NCBI RefSeq assembly: GCF_005771435.1
Contig: NZ_VANI01000011.1
Span: 186,001-250,000, forward strand
Source: Microbulbifer harenosus
Lineage (GTDB): Bacteria; Pseudomonadota; Gammaproteobacteria; Pseudomonadales; Cellvibrionaceae
DNA: 64,000 bases
Direction of reading: 5' to 3'
In this document: positions 18,434 through 29,788 of the stretch, one piece after another
Layout: every line of letters begins with the position of its first letter
Numbering within the stretch: the first letter of the stretch is position 1
Notes under the pieces: generated by a model
What the model was told of the DNA's origin: nothing
The model's input: only the letters and a program-made list of their open reading frames with translations
Database searches by the model: none
Position numbers and translations under genes: made by a program

Positions 18434-20479
18434 CTAGAAGTAATAAACGGCGAAAATATGATAGAAGAGCAGAACCGGCAGGGCCCACAGCAAAGCGTAA
18501 TGAATACGTGACCACCACTTTCGGTGTTCGCGCAGCTTCATGTCTGTCCAGTGATGATTTCTGGCCATGAATACACCCACCAGGGATCCGGTGGAGGTGG
18601 CCGCAAGAAACACCAGCATAAGCGCCAGATTCAGGTTTTCCCCCAAGCGAAATCCTGTGTGAATCATGAGCACCATAAGTGCCAGACAACCGATGATACT
18701 GTGCACATAACGCCAGTGATCAAGATGTCCGAGATCGCGATTTTTCAGGCGTTTGCGCAGGCTCAGGCTGGCCGTTAGCAGGCACAGTGTTAATAGCGAA
18801 TAGCCACTTACCTGTTTCCAGAAATTGTCGTACCACATGTTTTTCAGGAACCAGCTGACCTGAACACTTCTGCTGACTTCCGGTGCGGGTACGAGTGCGG
18901 CCAGTGCAATCAATAACAGCGACAGCAGAGAGACCACCAGAATGCCTCGCGCGTGACGCATAACAAGATTGGGCGCGGGGACATCGAGCAGTTCAGCGAC
19001 AAATGGGCGGCAGCTTCCGCACACTGAACCTGCACCGGTTTCCGCTTCCAGATCGTGCAATGTGCGCTTGCCATTGGCGATGGACTTGCAGATTTCACCT
19101 TTTGTCACGCTGTTGCATTGGCAGACAAGGTAGCTGTCGGGTTGTTGTTTTATTCCCAGTGTGGCCTGGTCTTGCCACAGATTGCCATGTTGCTGGAATT
19201 TTTGCAGGGCACTTCTGGAAATACTCTCGCCGTCAACGATCGACTTGCCGATACGCAGTCGCTCTTCCCACGGCCCGACTATAGTAGCTCCAACCAATTT
19301 ACCCTCGCGCACCTGCAGTTCCCGGCACAACCCCTTGAAGCGGTTTTCATACCGGTAAAGCGTGGTCTGTCCGCAGGCGTCGGGCGCTGTCTGCCCAAGC
19401 AGAGCACAGGGAATATGCGCGATCTTCAGCTCTATGTCCGTGCGGCTTCCCGCGTAACCTGGAGTAGTGGATGTGTCGCCGGAAGTGCAGATATGACGGC
19501 TGCAGATTTCCGCCTGCTCGAAACCAGGGCGGACCAACTGATAAATGCGATGGTCATACTCCGCGCATTCGCCTATGGCATAGATATCCGGATCGCTGGT
19601 CTCCATGTACTGGTTAACCTGGACACCGCGGCTGGTTTCCAGCCCACAGTCTTTTGCCAGGGTGACTTCCGGAGTAATCCCTGTGCAGAGAACAACCGCG
19701 TCGACCGCAAGTGATTCGCCATTGGAGAGCTCCGCCTTCTCCAGAAGAGATGTGCCGGTCAGGCGCGTTAAATGCACATCACACTTGAGCTCCACCTGCA
19801 TGGCGAGCAGCGCAGACTTCAGATAGTTTTCCGATGAACTGCTTAGCTTGCCGCCGAGCAAGCCAGCGCGTGCCAGCAACGTCACCTGATTGCTTTGTGT
19901 TTTCAGTGCGGCGGCTGCCTCCAGGCCCAGAGCCCCAGCGCCGACTACGAGAATAGATTTACTGCGTGTGCGCAGCTCGGTTAGACGGCGGGCATCGCGG
20001 AAGCTGCGGAAGGGAATGACGTTGGGCAGGTTGACGCCCGGGATATCCGGAATCAACGGGCGGGAACCAGTGGCAAGGATCAGTTTGGAATAGGGCTGGG
20101 GCGTACCCGCTTCGTCGTAGACGACTTTCCGCTTGCGGTCGATACGTACAATTCGCCGATTGCGGAACTCAGCGAGACGGGAGTTCTTCTTCTGCTGAAC
20201 CGGATTGGCGAGATCTTCCTGCGATGCATCGCTGGATAGATACTGCGATAGCCTTACCCGGTTATAGGGAGGCTCATCTTCTTCACCGATCAGTACCACT
20301 TGGGTGTCGGTGCTGTGTTCCAGTAACTTCTGGGCGCATCGCACGCCCACTGGACCAGCCCCGACAATAACGTAGATCGGGTATTCTGTATTTCGTGCGG
20401 CATCCTGTTCCTGTGCGCCTGGCCGCTCTTTTTCAAAAGCTTCAGTCACTGATGTCGCCTCCCGAGTACCTCTGTGCAC
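18434..20479 (-). CDS. FAD/NAD(P) oxidoreductase with BFD-like [2Fe-2S] domain fused to a membrane cytochrome-b-like domain
   Basis: A 681-residue fusion. Residues about 33-420 form a two-dinucleotide oxidoreductase like the front of nitrite reductase NirB (YVIVGAGPVGVRCA for FAD, ILVVGAGALGLEAAAAL for NAD(P), DIYAIGECAEY). Residues about 450-505 are a BFD-like [2Fe-2S] domain with CQCN and CGSC. The last 170 residues hold about five transmembrane helices with His residues in RYVHSIIG, MIHTGF, RIHYALL and FYHIF that could ligate haem b. The siroheme reductase part of NirB is absent. An alternative GTG start at 20449 has GGGAGG 8 bases upstream; the ATG at 20479 has GAGGG. It probably moves electrons from NAD(P)H across the membrane to the cytochrome encoded next. 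Confidence 0.85.
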   Translation of the reverse strand: MHRGTREATSVTEAFEKERPGAQEQDAARNTEYPIYVIVGAGPVGVRCAQKLLEHSTDTQVVLIGEEDEPPYNRVRLSQYLSSDASQEDLANPVQQKKNSRLAEFRNRRIVRIDRKRKVVYDEAGTPQPYSKLILATGSRPLIPDIPGVNLPNVIPFRSFRDARRLTELRTRSKSILVVGAGALGLEAAAALKTQSNQVTLLARAGLLGGKLSSSSENYLKSALLAMQVELKCDVHLTRLTGTSLLEKAELSNGESLAVDAVVLCTGITPEVTLAKDCGLETSRGVQVNQYMETSDPDIYAIGECAEYDHRIYQLVRPGFEQAEICSRHICTSGDTSTTPGYAGSRTDIELKIAHIPCALLGQTAPDACGQTTLYRYENRFKGLCRELQVREGKLVGATIVGPWEERLRIGKSIVDGESISRSALQKFQQHGNLWQDQATLGIKQQPDSYLVCQCNSVTKGEICKSIANGKRTLHDLEAETGAGSVCGSCRPFVAELLDVPAPNLVMRHARGILVVSLLSLLLIALAALVPAPEVSRSVQVSWFLKNMWYDNFWKQVSGYSLLTLCLLTASLSLRKRLKNRDLGHLDHWRYVHSIIGCLALMVLMIHTGFRLGENLNLALMLVFLAATSTGSLVGVFMARNHHWTDMKLREHRKWWSRIHYALLWALPVLLFYHIFAVYYF

Positions 20480-20616
20480 CCGCCATGCGGGTAATCCCTC
20501 GAGTCATTACCAAATCCAATTTTTTGTATTTATTATGATTTCACGGTCAAGCTTGTAAAAGTGTTCGACAGCCCTCTTCTATCAGCGGAATCATCAGCGG
20601 GGAGTTAATTCACAGA

Positions 20617-21135
20617 TCACGACGGATGGTAAAGAGTATAGAGTTCTCTTTCTTCCAGCGAGACTCTTCGGGTGAGGGCCTCTCCGATCTTTTCGTAATC
20701 GCGTTTGAAATCCAGCAGCATTTCCCTGGTGAAAACATCGCGTGAATAACGCTTGCAGAACTGAACTACGGCGTTGGCGATATCGTTCATGTCTGTGCGG
20801 AAATCTTTCACAATCTGCAGAGTATGCGAGTCATTAGTGAGCGACTGCTCCAGGTAAACGTAAAAACTTACATTCTCCTTGATAAGGTGTGCCTGGAATG
20901 TGGACTTGAATGCTTTCAGTAACTCGGCGATTTTGCGGAAATCTTGCCTTTCATACCCTTCGGACCATATCTGCTGATAAATCCGGATAAGTTCATGGTG
21001 GTCACTCTTCAGTGCCATGATGAGAGTGGGATCATAGCTGATGGTGCGGCCCTGAACCTGAGTACCACTTGTGCCTGGGCTGCTGTTGCTGTCCTGGGGC
21101 GTAGTGCGGGACTTGCCAGAAAAAATGCGAAACAT
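20617..21135 (-). CDS. Hemerythrin-like (HHE) domain protein
   Basis: A 172-residue cytoplasmic protein. After a Ser/Thr-rich leader (residues 1-35), the four-helix HHE-type domain has KSDHHELIRIYQQI, HLIKENVSFYVYLEQ and the final EERELYTLY; these resemble, but do not fully match, the His/Glu ligands of di-iron hemerythrins. The ATG at 21135 with TAAGG 8-9 bases upstream is preferred to the ORF maximum, which would read a CAA-rich 5' leader as polyglutamine. It is 137 bp before the redox operon in the same direction and may share its function in O2, NO or redox sensing; that is an inference. Confidence 0.72.
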   Translation of the reverse strand: MFRIFSGKSRTTPQDSNSSPGTSGTQVQGRTISYDPTLIMALKSDHHELIRIYQQIWSEGYERQDFRKIAELLKAFKSTFQAHLIKENVSFYVYLEQSLTNDSHTLQIVKDFRTDMNDIANAVVQFCKRYSRDVFTREMLLDFKRDYEKIGEALTRRVSLEERELYTLYHPS

Positions 21136-21467
21136 TATTTGAGCCTTAATTGGGGAACGGAGTTCGTGTTGTTGTTGTTGTTGTTGAGGCTTCTTTTGCT
21201 TGTCGTTCAGGTTATGGATTCTGCCGCGCAATGGCGTGAAATAAACCTTCTTTTGGGGGATATAGTCCAGTTAATTTTTCAATGCGAGAATGCTGTCACA
21301 GTTTTGTCGGGCGTGAAATGCAGCAAGCGTAGAATAAATGCCTGTTTTACGTTTTTTTTACGCTTAAATTAATTACAAGCGTACCACTTCGGCTGCTTTC
21401 AACGCGACGGGGGGCATTGCGCTGTACTGGTATACAGGCATATAAAGGGAAGCAGTTTTCAGAGCCA
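21136..21467. other. Intergenic region between the hemerythrin-like gene and gltA
   Basis: About 330 bp without a credible gene. It holds the GTT repeat, an AT-rich stretch around 21335-21375 with ACGTTTTTTTTACG, and presumably the promoter of the hemerythrin-like gene. I found no clear -35/-10 pair and no small ORF with an SD. Confidence 0.6.
21168..21185. repeat. (GTT)6 trinucleotide repeat
   Basis: Six perfect GTT units lie 33-50 bp upstream of the hemerythrin-like gene start; on the transcribed sense strand they read (AAC)6. The tract falls in the 5' leader if the ATG at 21135 is correct. A length change could alter leader spacing without shifting a frame. Confidence 0.8.
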
Positions 21468-21493
21468 CAAAAAAACCCGGCATGTGCCGGGTT
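21468..21493 (-). terminator. Rho-independent terminator of gltA
   Basis: On the minus strand the sequence AACCCGGCA pairs with TGCCGGGTT around a 2-base centre and runs straight into seven T. It begins 27 bp after the gltA stop at 21520. Confidence 0.88.
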
Positions 21494-21519
21494 CTTTGAA
21501 CGTTCTCGTTAGAGCCGGA

Positions 21520-22809
21520 TTAGCGGTCTTGGGGAGCAACGTAGTCGCGTGCGGTGTAGCCAGTGTACAGCTGGCGCGGGCGACCGATCTTGTACGGGTT
21601 GGAGATCATCTCGTTCCAGTGCGCGATCCAGCCGGCGGTACGGCCGGTGGCAAAGATCACGGTGAACATGTCGGTGGGGATCCCGATGGCCTTCATGATG
21701 ATGCCGGAGTAGAAGTCCACGTTCGGGTAGAGTTTCTTCTCTACGAAGTACTCGTCTTCCAGGGCGATTTTCTCAAGCTTTTTGGCGATGCGCAGCAGCG
21801 GATCGTTCTCGGCACCCATGGCACCCAGAACTTCGTCACAGATGCCCTGCATTACGCGGGAGCGCGGGTCGAAGTTCTTGTACACGCGGTGGCCGAAGCC
21901 CATCAGGCGGAACGGATCGTTCTTGTCTTTTGCTTTTGCCACATACTCGTCGATGCGGCTTTCGTCGCCGATCTCTTCCAGCATGTTCAGTACCGCTTCG
22001 TTGGCACCGCCGTGCGCCGGGCCCCACAGAGTGGCAATACCGGACGAAATGCAGGCGAAGGGGTTGGCACCGGAGGAGCCCGCGAGGCGGACGGTGGAAG
22101 TGGAGGCGTTCTGTTCGTGGTCCGCGTGCAGCAGGAAGATCACGTCCATGGCCTTGGCCACCACGGGGTCGATCTTGCTCGGCTCACAGGGGTTGCCAAA
22201 CATCATGTGCAGGAAGTTCTCGGAGTAGCTGAGGCTGTTGTCCGGGTACATGAACGGCTGGCCCTTGCTGTGCTTGTAGCACATGGCGGCCAGGGTTGGC
22301 ATCTTGGCAATCAGGCGATCGGCGGAGATTTTGCGGTGTTCGGGGTCGGTGATGTCGAGGGAGTCGTGGTAGAAAGAGGCGAGGGCGCCGACCACACCAC
22401 ACATCATGGCCATCGGGTGCGCGTCGTAGCGGAAGCCCTTGAAGAAGTTGACCAGGGATTCATGCACCATGGTGTGGTTCATGATGCCGCTGACGTACTC
22501 TTTCTTCTGTTCGACGGTAGGCAGTTCGCCGTTCATCAGCAGATAGCAGGTTTCCAGGTAATCGGATTTTTCCGCCAGCTGCTCGATGGGGTAGCCGCGG
22601 TGCAGGAGTACACCCTTGGCGCCATCGATGTAAGTGATCTTGGACTCGCAGGAGGCAGTGGACATAAAGCCCGGGTCGAAAGTGAACAGACCTTTGCTTG
22701 CCAGGCTGCTGATATCGACAACGTCGGGGCCGACGGTACCGGAGTAGACCGGCAGGTCGAGTTGGGCGTCGATACCGTCGACCGTGAGTTGAGCTTTCTT
22801 GTCGGACAT
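21520..22809 (-). CDS. gltA: Citrate synthase (type II, hexameric Gram-negative form)
   Basis: A 429-residue enzyme that condenses acetyl-CoA and oxaloacetate to citrate, the entry to the TCA cycle. The long N-terminal domain ([16 protein letters not shown]) is typical of the NADH-regulated Gram-negative form. Active-site segments are [12 protein letters not shown] and [13 protein letters not shown], with the catalytic Asp in ENDPLL and the Arg in [19 protein letters not shown] lies 7 bases upstream of the ATG. The gene faces away from sdhCDAB, the standard arrangement in gammaproteobacteria, and has its own terminator. Confidence 0.97.
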   Translation of the reverse strand: MSDKKAQLTVDGIDAQLDLPVYSGTVGPDVVDISSLASKGLFTFDPGFMSTASCESKITYIDGAKGVLLHRGYPIEQLAEKSDYLETCYLLMNGELPTVEQKKEYVSGIMNHTMVHESLVNFFKGFRYDAHPMAMMCGVVGALASFYHDSLDITDPEHRKISADRLIAKMPTLAAMCYKHSKGQPFMYPDNSLSYSENFLHMMFGNPCEPSKIDPVVAKAMDVIFLLHADHEQNASTSTVRLAGSSGANPFACISSGIATLWGPAHGGANEAVLNMLEEIGDESRIDEYVAKAKDKNDPFRLMGFGHRVYKNFDPRSRVMQGICDEVLGAMGAENDPLLRIAKKLEKIALEDEYFVEKKLYPNVDFYSGIIMKAIGIPTDMFTVIFATGRTAGWIAHWNEMISNPYKIGRPRQLYTGYTARDYVAPQDR

Positions 22810-23468
22810 TGTGGACTCCTAAAAACTATTCTGTTGCCAGCTTTTTTAATTTCCACACAAACCACTGAAATAATTCAGCGATTCTACGGCCCGGAGAGGG
22901 GCGCGTTCCGCGCTCATCTGTGATCACCTTTTTATAGGAAGGTGTATCGCAGGCGTTATATGTGCACAGACAAAACCCGGGAAGTGCCGGATTCTGCGGG
23001 CTCGGAGGGCCTTCGTTGGCGGCATCCGGACGCGGATATGGGGCTAGCGGGCTTTTGAGCGCGGCCAAACTTAAGTGCCGCGCCTCAAATTGTCAAACCA
23101 AATCGGATCGGTTGACCCGCGGGCGCACCGCAGGATCTGTTGCTTGTGGCGCGGGTGGCAGGGAATTTGCCTGTGGGGGAGGGGGTTCTGGCGCGTAAAT
23201 TCGGTTCCTCTGCTGGGAGGATGAAATACGCGATTCATACCTTGGTCTGTGGTGTGGCGTGGAATGCTACTGGTATAAAGCCTGCCGCAAGGGCCGCGGT
23301 TCGTTGTGTTTTGAAATTTGAATGCCTATAATCCGCGCGGCTTGCGCCGTGGTAAGGCCACTTTGTACAAGACCTCGCCAGGTTGTGTGGATAGTGATCA
23401 GCAAGCTCGCCCGGACTACTCGAATTTAACGGGCGCCCCGTCTTTCAGGGCAACAAGGTGTTTTTCCT
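22810..23468. other. Divergent gltA/sdhC intergenic region
   Basis: A 659-bp region between the two divergent TCA operons. Several short ATG-started frames are open here, but none has a good SD or a protein-like composition. It contains a sigma70-like promoter for sdhC near 23304-23332 and, near the gltA side, TGTGATCACC at 22919. A shared regulatory region is likely; a trans-acting small RNA cannot be excluded. Confidence 0.7.
23304..23332 (+). promoter_or_regulatory. Putative sigma70 promoter for the sdhCDAB operon
   Basis: TTGTGT at 23304-23309 and a perfect TATAAT at 23327-23332 are separated by 17 bp. This would give a 5' leader of about 130 bases before the sdhC start at 23469. Confidence 0.55.
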
Positions 23469-23843
23469 GTGAAAAAAAACAGACCTGTCAATTTAGACAT
23501 TTCTACCATTAATCTCCCTGCACCAGCGTTGGTTTCGATTCTGCACCGTATTTCCGGTGTGGTGCTGTTCGCTGTGGTTGCACTTCTTCTGTGCATGTTG
23601 GATTCCAGTCTGGAGTCTGAGCAGGGTTTCCAGAAAGTAGCCGAGTTTTTTACCAGTGTTCCGGCAAAGCTCGTACTGTGGGCTTCCCTCGCTGCGCTCA
23701 TTTATCACCTGGTCGCCGGTGTACGTCACCTGATCATGGATATGGGTATTGGTGAGAGCCTGGAAGGTGGTCGCCGCGGCGCCATCATCGTACTCGTGCT
23801 TTCTGTTGTACTCATTCTGCTGGCGGGGGTCCTGATATGGTAA
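23469..23843 (+). CDS. sdhC: Succinate dehydrogenase cytochrome b556 subunit
   Basis: A 124-residue inner-membrane subunit of complex II with three transmembrane helices that helps bind haem b and ubiquinone. ILHRISGVVLF carries the quinone-site Ser/Arg region, and YHLVAGVRHLIMDMG carries the haem-ligand His. It starts with GTG at 23469 with AAGGTG about 8 bases upstream. The stop overlaps the sdhD start by 7 bp. Length and motif order match the family. Confidence 0.95.
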   Translation: MKKNRPVNLDISTINLPAPALVSILHRISGVVLFAVVALLLCMLDSSLESEQGFQKVAEFFTSVPAKLVLWASLAALIYHLVAGVRHLIMDMGIGESLEGGRRGAIIVLVLSVVLILLAGVLIW

Positions 23844-24205
23844 AGGCAGTCACAGGTTTCGGTCGCAGTGGTCTCTACGACTGGTTCATTCAGCGCGTCA
23901 GTGCCGTGGTACTGGTGGCTTATACCCTCTTTATAGTGGGTTTCATTTTTCTATCCAAAGATTTCGGCTACGCCAGCTGGTCCGCGCTGTTTGAGCAGCG
24001 CTGGGTGCGCGTATTCAGCCTGATCGCCCTGATCTCCACAATCGCTCACGCCTGGATCGGTCTCTGGTCCGTGGTGACCGACTACCTCACCAACCGCATG
24101 ATGGGTGGCAAAGCCACCGTGCTGCGTATTCTGGTGGAGGTGCTGTTGGGCGCTGTTGCCGTGTTCTATGCGGTGTGGGGCATTGAAATTCTGTGGGGTG
24201 TGTAA
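23837..24205 (+). CDS. sdhD: Succinate dehydrogenase hydrophobic membrane anchor subunit
   Basis: A 122-residue protein with three transmembrane helices that, with SdhC, anchors SdhAB and forms the haem b and ubiquinone sites. The conserved segments are GLYDWFIQRVSAVVL near the N-terminus and HAWIGLWSVVTDYL in helix two, with the haem His and the quinone-site Asp-Tyr. It overlaps sdhC and is followed by sdhA after 3 bp, so all four genes are one operon. Confidence 0.94.
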   Translation: MVKAVTGFGRSGLYDWFIQRVSAVVLVAYTLFIVGFIFLSKDFGYASWSALFEQRWVRVFSLIALISTIAHAWIGLWSVVTDYLTNRMMGGKATVLRILVEVLLGAVAVFYAVWGIEILWGV

Positions 24206-24208
24206 GAC

Positions 24209-25981
24209 ATGTCGAATATGCGAACAATTACCTTTGACGGTATCGTAGTTGGCGGCGGCGGCGCGGGTATGCGCGCAGCCCTGCAGATGGCCCAGTCCGG
24301 TTTCAAGACTGCGGTGATCACCAAAGTATTCCCGACCCGTTCGCACACGGTTTCCGCCCAGGGCGGTATCACCTGTGCGATCGCCAGTGACGATCCCAAT
24401 GACGATTGGCGCTGGCACATGTACGACACCGTCAAGGGCTCCGACTACATCGGTGACCAGGACGCGATTGAGTACATGTGTTCCGTAGGCCCGGAAGCGG
24501 TGTTCGAGCTTGAGCACATGGGTCTGCCGTTCTCCCGTACCAAAGAAGGGCGTATCTATCAGCGTCCGTTCGGCGGCCAGTCCAAGGACTACGGTCGCGG
24601 CGGTCAGGCAGCGCGCACCTGTGCGGCGGCGGACCGTACCGGTCACGCCCTGCTGCACACCCTGTATCAGAACAACGTCAAGCACAACACCGTATTCCTG
24701 AACGAGTGGTTCGCGGTGGACCTGGTGAAAAACCAGGACGGCGTGGTTGTGGGTGTGATCGCCATTTGTATCGAAGACGGCGAAGTGGTCTTCATCAAGT
24801 CCAAGGCGACCGTATTCGCCACCGGCGGTGCCGGCCGTATCTTCGCGTCCACCACCAACGCGCACATCAATACCGGTGACGGCGTGGGTATGGCCCTGCG
24901 CGCGGGTGTACCGGTGCAGGACATTGAAATGTGGCAGTTCCACCCCACCGGTATTGCCGGCGCCGGTGTGCTGGTCACCGAAGGTTGTCGCGGTGAAGGC
25001 GGCTACCTGATCAACAAGGACGGCGAGCGTTTTATGGAGCGCTACGCGCCCAACGCCAAAGACCTGGCGTCCCGCGACGTGGTTGCCCGTTCCATGGTGC
25101 TGGAAATCCTCGACGGCCGCGGTGCCGGCCCGAACGCCGACCACGTGTTCCTGAAACTGGATCACCTGGGCGAAGAGCTGCTGCACAGCCGCCTGCCGGG
25201 TATCTGTGAACTGGCCAAGACCTTTGCCCATGTGGACCCGGTCAAGGAGCCGATCCCGGTTGTTCCCACCTGTCACTACATGATGGGCGGTATCCCGACC
25301 AATATTCACGGCCAGGCCCTGACCCAGGATGTCTCCGGCAACGACCAGATCGTCGACGGTCTCTTTGCCTGTGGTGAGGTTGCGTGTGTTTCCGTACACG
25401 GTGCCAACCGTCTGGGCGGCAACTCGCTGCTCGACCTGGTGGTGTTCGGTCGCGCTTCCGGCCTGTTCATCGAGAAGGCCCTGCGTGAGGGCATCGAGGC
25501 CCGCGAAGCGAGCGATTCCGATATCGAAGCGGCGATGTCCCGCCTGAATCGTCTGGAAACCACCAACAACGGTGAGAAAGCCTCCGATCTGCGCACCGAG
25601 CTGCAGAACGTCATGCAGAACCACTTCGGTGTATTCCGTCGCGGCGACTACATGGCCGAAGGCGTGAAGAAACTGGAAAGCCTGCGCGAGCGTATCGCCA
25701 ACGTGCGCCTGGACGACAAGTCCCGCGCGTTCAATACCGCGCGTATCGAAGCGCTGGAACTGCAAAACCTGCTGGAAGTGGCGGAAGCCACTGCGATCGC
25801 TGCGGAAGTCCGCACCGAGAGCCGCGGCGCCCACGCCCGCGAAGACTTCCAGGAGCGCGACGACGAAAACTGGCTGTGCCACTCCATGTTCTTCCCGGCG
25901 GAGAAACGTGTGGGTAAGCGCGCGGTCAACTTTGCGCCCAACACCGTGCCCGCTTTCGAGCCGAAAGCGCGTACCTATTAA
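24209..25981 (+). CDS. sdhA: Succinate dehydrogenase flavoprotein subunit
   Basis: A 590-residue catalytic subunit that oxidises succinate to fumarate with covalent [18 protein letters not shown] is the FAD-binding motif; [10 protein letters not shown] carries the His that bonds [25 protein letters not shown] and [11 protein letters not shown] form the dicarboxylate site. The C-terminus [13 protein letters not shown] is typical. The length equals that of gammaproteobacterial SdhA. It lies between sdhD and sdhB. Confidence 0.97.
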   Translation: MSNMRTITFDGIVVGGGGAGMRAALQMAQSGFKTAVITKVFPTRSHTVSAQGGITCAIASDDPNDDWRWHMYDTVKGSDYIGDQDAIEYMCSVGPEAVFELEHMGLPFSRTKEGRIYQRPFGGQSKDYGRGGQAARTCAAADRTGHALLHTLYQNNVKHNTVFLNEWFAVDLVKNQDGVVVGVIAICIEDGEVVFIKSKATVFATGGAGRIFASTTNAHINTGDGVGMALRAGVPVQDIEMWQFHPTGIAGAGVLVTEGCRGEGGYLINKDGERFMERYAPNAKDLASRDVVARSMVLEILDGRGAGPNADHVFLKLDHLGEELLHSRLPGICELAKTFAHVDPVKEPIPVVPTCHYMMGGIPTNIHGQALTQDVSGNDQIVDGLFACGEVACVSVHGANRLGGNSLLDLVVFGRASGLFIEKALREGIEAREASDSDIEAAMSRLNRLETTNNGEKASDLRTELQNVMQNHFGVFRRGDYMAEGVKKLESLRERIANVRLDDKSRAFNTARIEALELQNLLEVAEATAIAAEVRTESRGAHAREDFQERDDENWLCHSMFFPAEKRVGKRAVNFAPNTVPAFEPKARTY

Positions 25982-25999
25982 TTCGGGAGCGGAAAGAAT

Positions 26000-26704
26000 A
26001 TGTTGAAAGTAAGCATCTACCGTTACAACCCGGAAACCGATTCTGCGCCCTACATGCAGGATTACGAGCTGGATACCCAGGGCAAGGACCTGATGGTGCT
26101 GGACGTACTGGAGCTGTTGAAGGCCCAGGACCCGTCACTGGCATTCCGTCGCTCTTGCCGTGAGGGCGTGTGTGGTTCCGACGGTATGAACATTTCCGGC
26201 AAGAACGGTCTTGCCTGTATCATGCCGATCTCCCAGGCGGCCCCCAAGGGCAAGCTGGTACTGCGTCCGCTGCCCGGGCTGCCGGTCATTCGCGACCTGG
26301 TGGTGGACATGGAGCAGTTCTACACCCAGTACAAGAAGATTGAACCTTACCTGCAGAACAGCACACCGGCTCCGGCCATTGAGCGTCTGCAGTCGCCGGA
26401 AGAGCGTGAAAAGCTGGATGGCCTGTACGAGTGTATTCTCTGTGCCTGCTGTTCCACTGCGTGTCCGTCTTTCTGGTGGAACCCCGACAAATTCATCGGT
26501 CCCGCGGGCCTGTTGCAGGCTTACCGCTTCCTGGCGGACAGCCGCGATACCGCCACCGATGAACGCCTCGGCAAACTGGATGACCCCTTCAGCGTATTCC
26601 GCTGCCACGGCATCCAGAATTGTGTGAATGTGTGCCCGAAGGGTTTGAATCCCACCCGGGCCATTGGCCATATCCGCAATATGCTGATAACCCGCGCCGT
26701 ATAG
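26000..26704 (+). CDS. sdhB: Succinate dehydrogenase iron-sulfur subunit
   Basis: A 234-residue subunit with three Fe-S clusters that carries electrons from SdhA to quinone. The [2Fe-2S] motif is CREGVCGSDGMNISGKNGLAC without its first and last residues counted as ligands elsewhere; the [4Fe-4S] motif is CILCACCSTACP, and the [3Fe-4S] motif is CVNVCPKGLNP. Start and length agree with the family. A terminator-like hairpin follows it before sucA. Confidence 0.97.
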   Translation: MLKVSIYRYNPETDSAPYMQDYELDTQGKDLMVLDVLELLKAQDPSLAFRRSCREGVCGSDGMNISGKNGLACIMPISQAAPKGKLVLRPLPGLPVIRDLVVDMEQFYTQYKKIEPYLQNSTPAPAIERLQSPEEREKLDGLYECILCACCSTACPSFWWNPDKFIGPAGLLQAYRFLADSRDTATDERLGKLDDPFSVFRCHGIQNCVNVCPKGLNPTRAIGHIRNMLITRAV

Positions 26705-26773
26705 CGTGGGTTACCCCACCAAAAATAATCACAATTAGGCCGACAGCAGCGCAGGTGTCAGGCCTATACGAAG

Positions 26774-26810
26774 AAGGGGAGGTGTCTTATCAGCACCTCC
26801 CCTTTTGTGA
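26774..26810 (+). terminator. Terminator or attenuator between sdhB and sucA
   Basis: A perfect 11-bp stem (26774-26784 with 26794-26804) encloses a 9-base loop and is followed by a short T-run. It could end or partly end sdhCDAB transcription, leaving sucA with a second promoter or with reduced read-through. Confidence 0.7.
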
Positions 26811-26876
26811 GTGAAAAGACAGGAAAGAGCGGCGCGGAATTTAAAGGGTGCGCGTCGTCAATTGAGGTAGGCATTA

Positions 26877-29702
<2,826 letters not shown>

Positions 29703-29788
29703 GGCAGCAGTACAACGAAGAGCATGGGGCCGCGAAAAATGAAAAAGGTTTTTCCGGCGCCCAACAGAAATCTCAGGAAACAGGACCA

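Noticed and set aside
21484..22923. 479-codon frame opposite gltA
   Set aside because: Antisense of citrate synthase, and it runs through the gltA terminator and promoter regions.
22962..23512. Short plus-strand frames in the gltA-sdhC gap
   Set aside because: No SD and odd composition; one overlaps the sdhC start and the TATAAT box.
23951..25882. 643-codon open frame opposite sdhA and sdhD
   Set aside because: It covers the complement of two certain genes and has the low-complexity composition of antisense frames.
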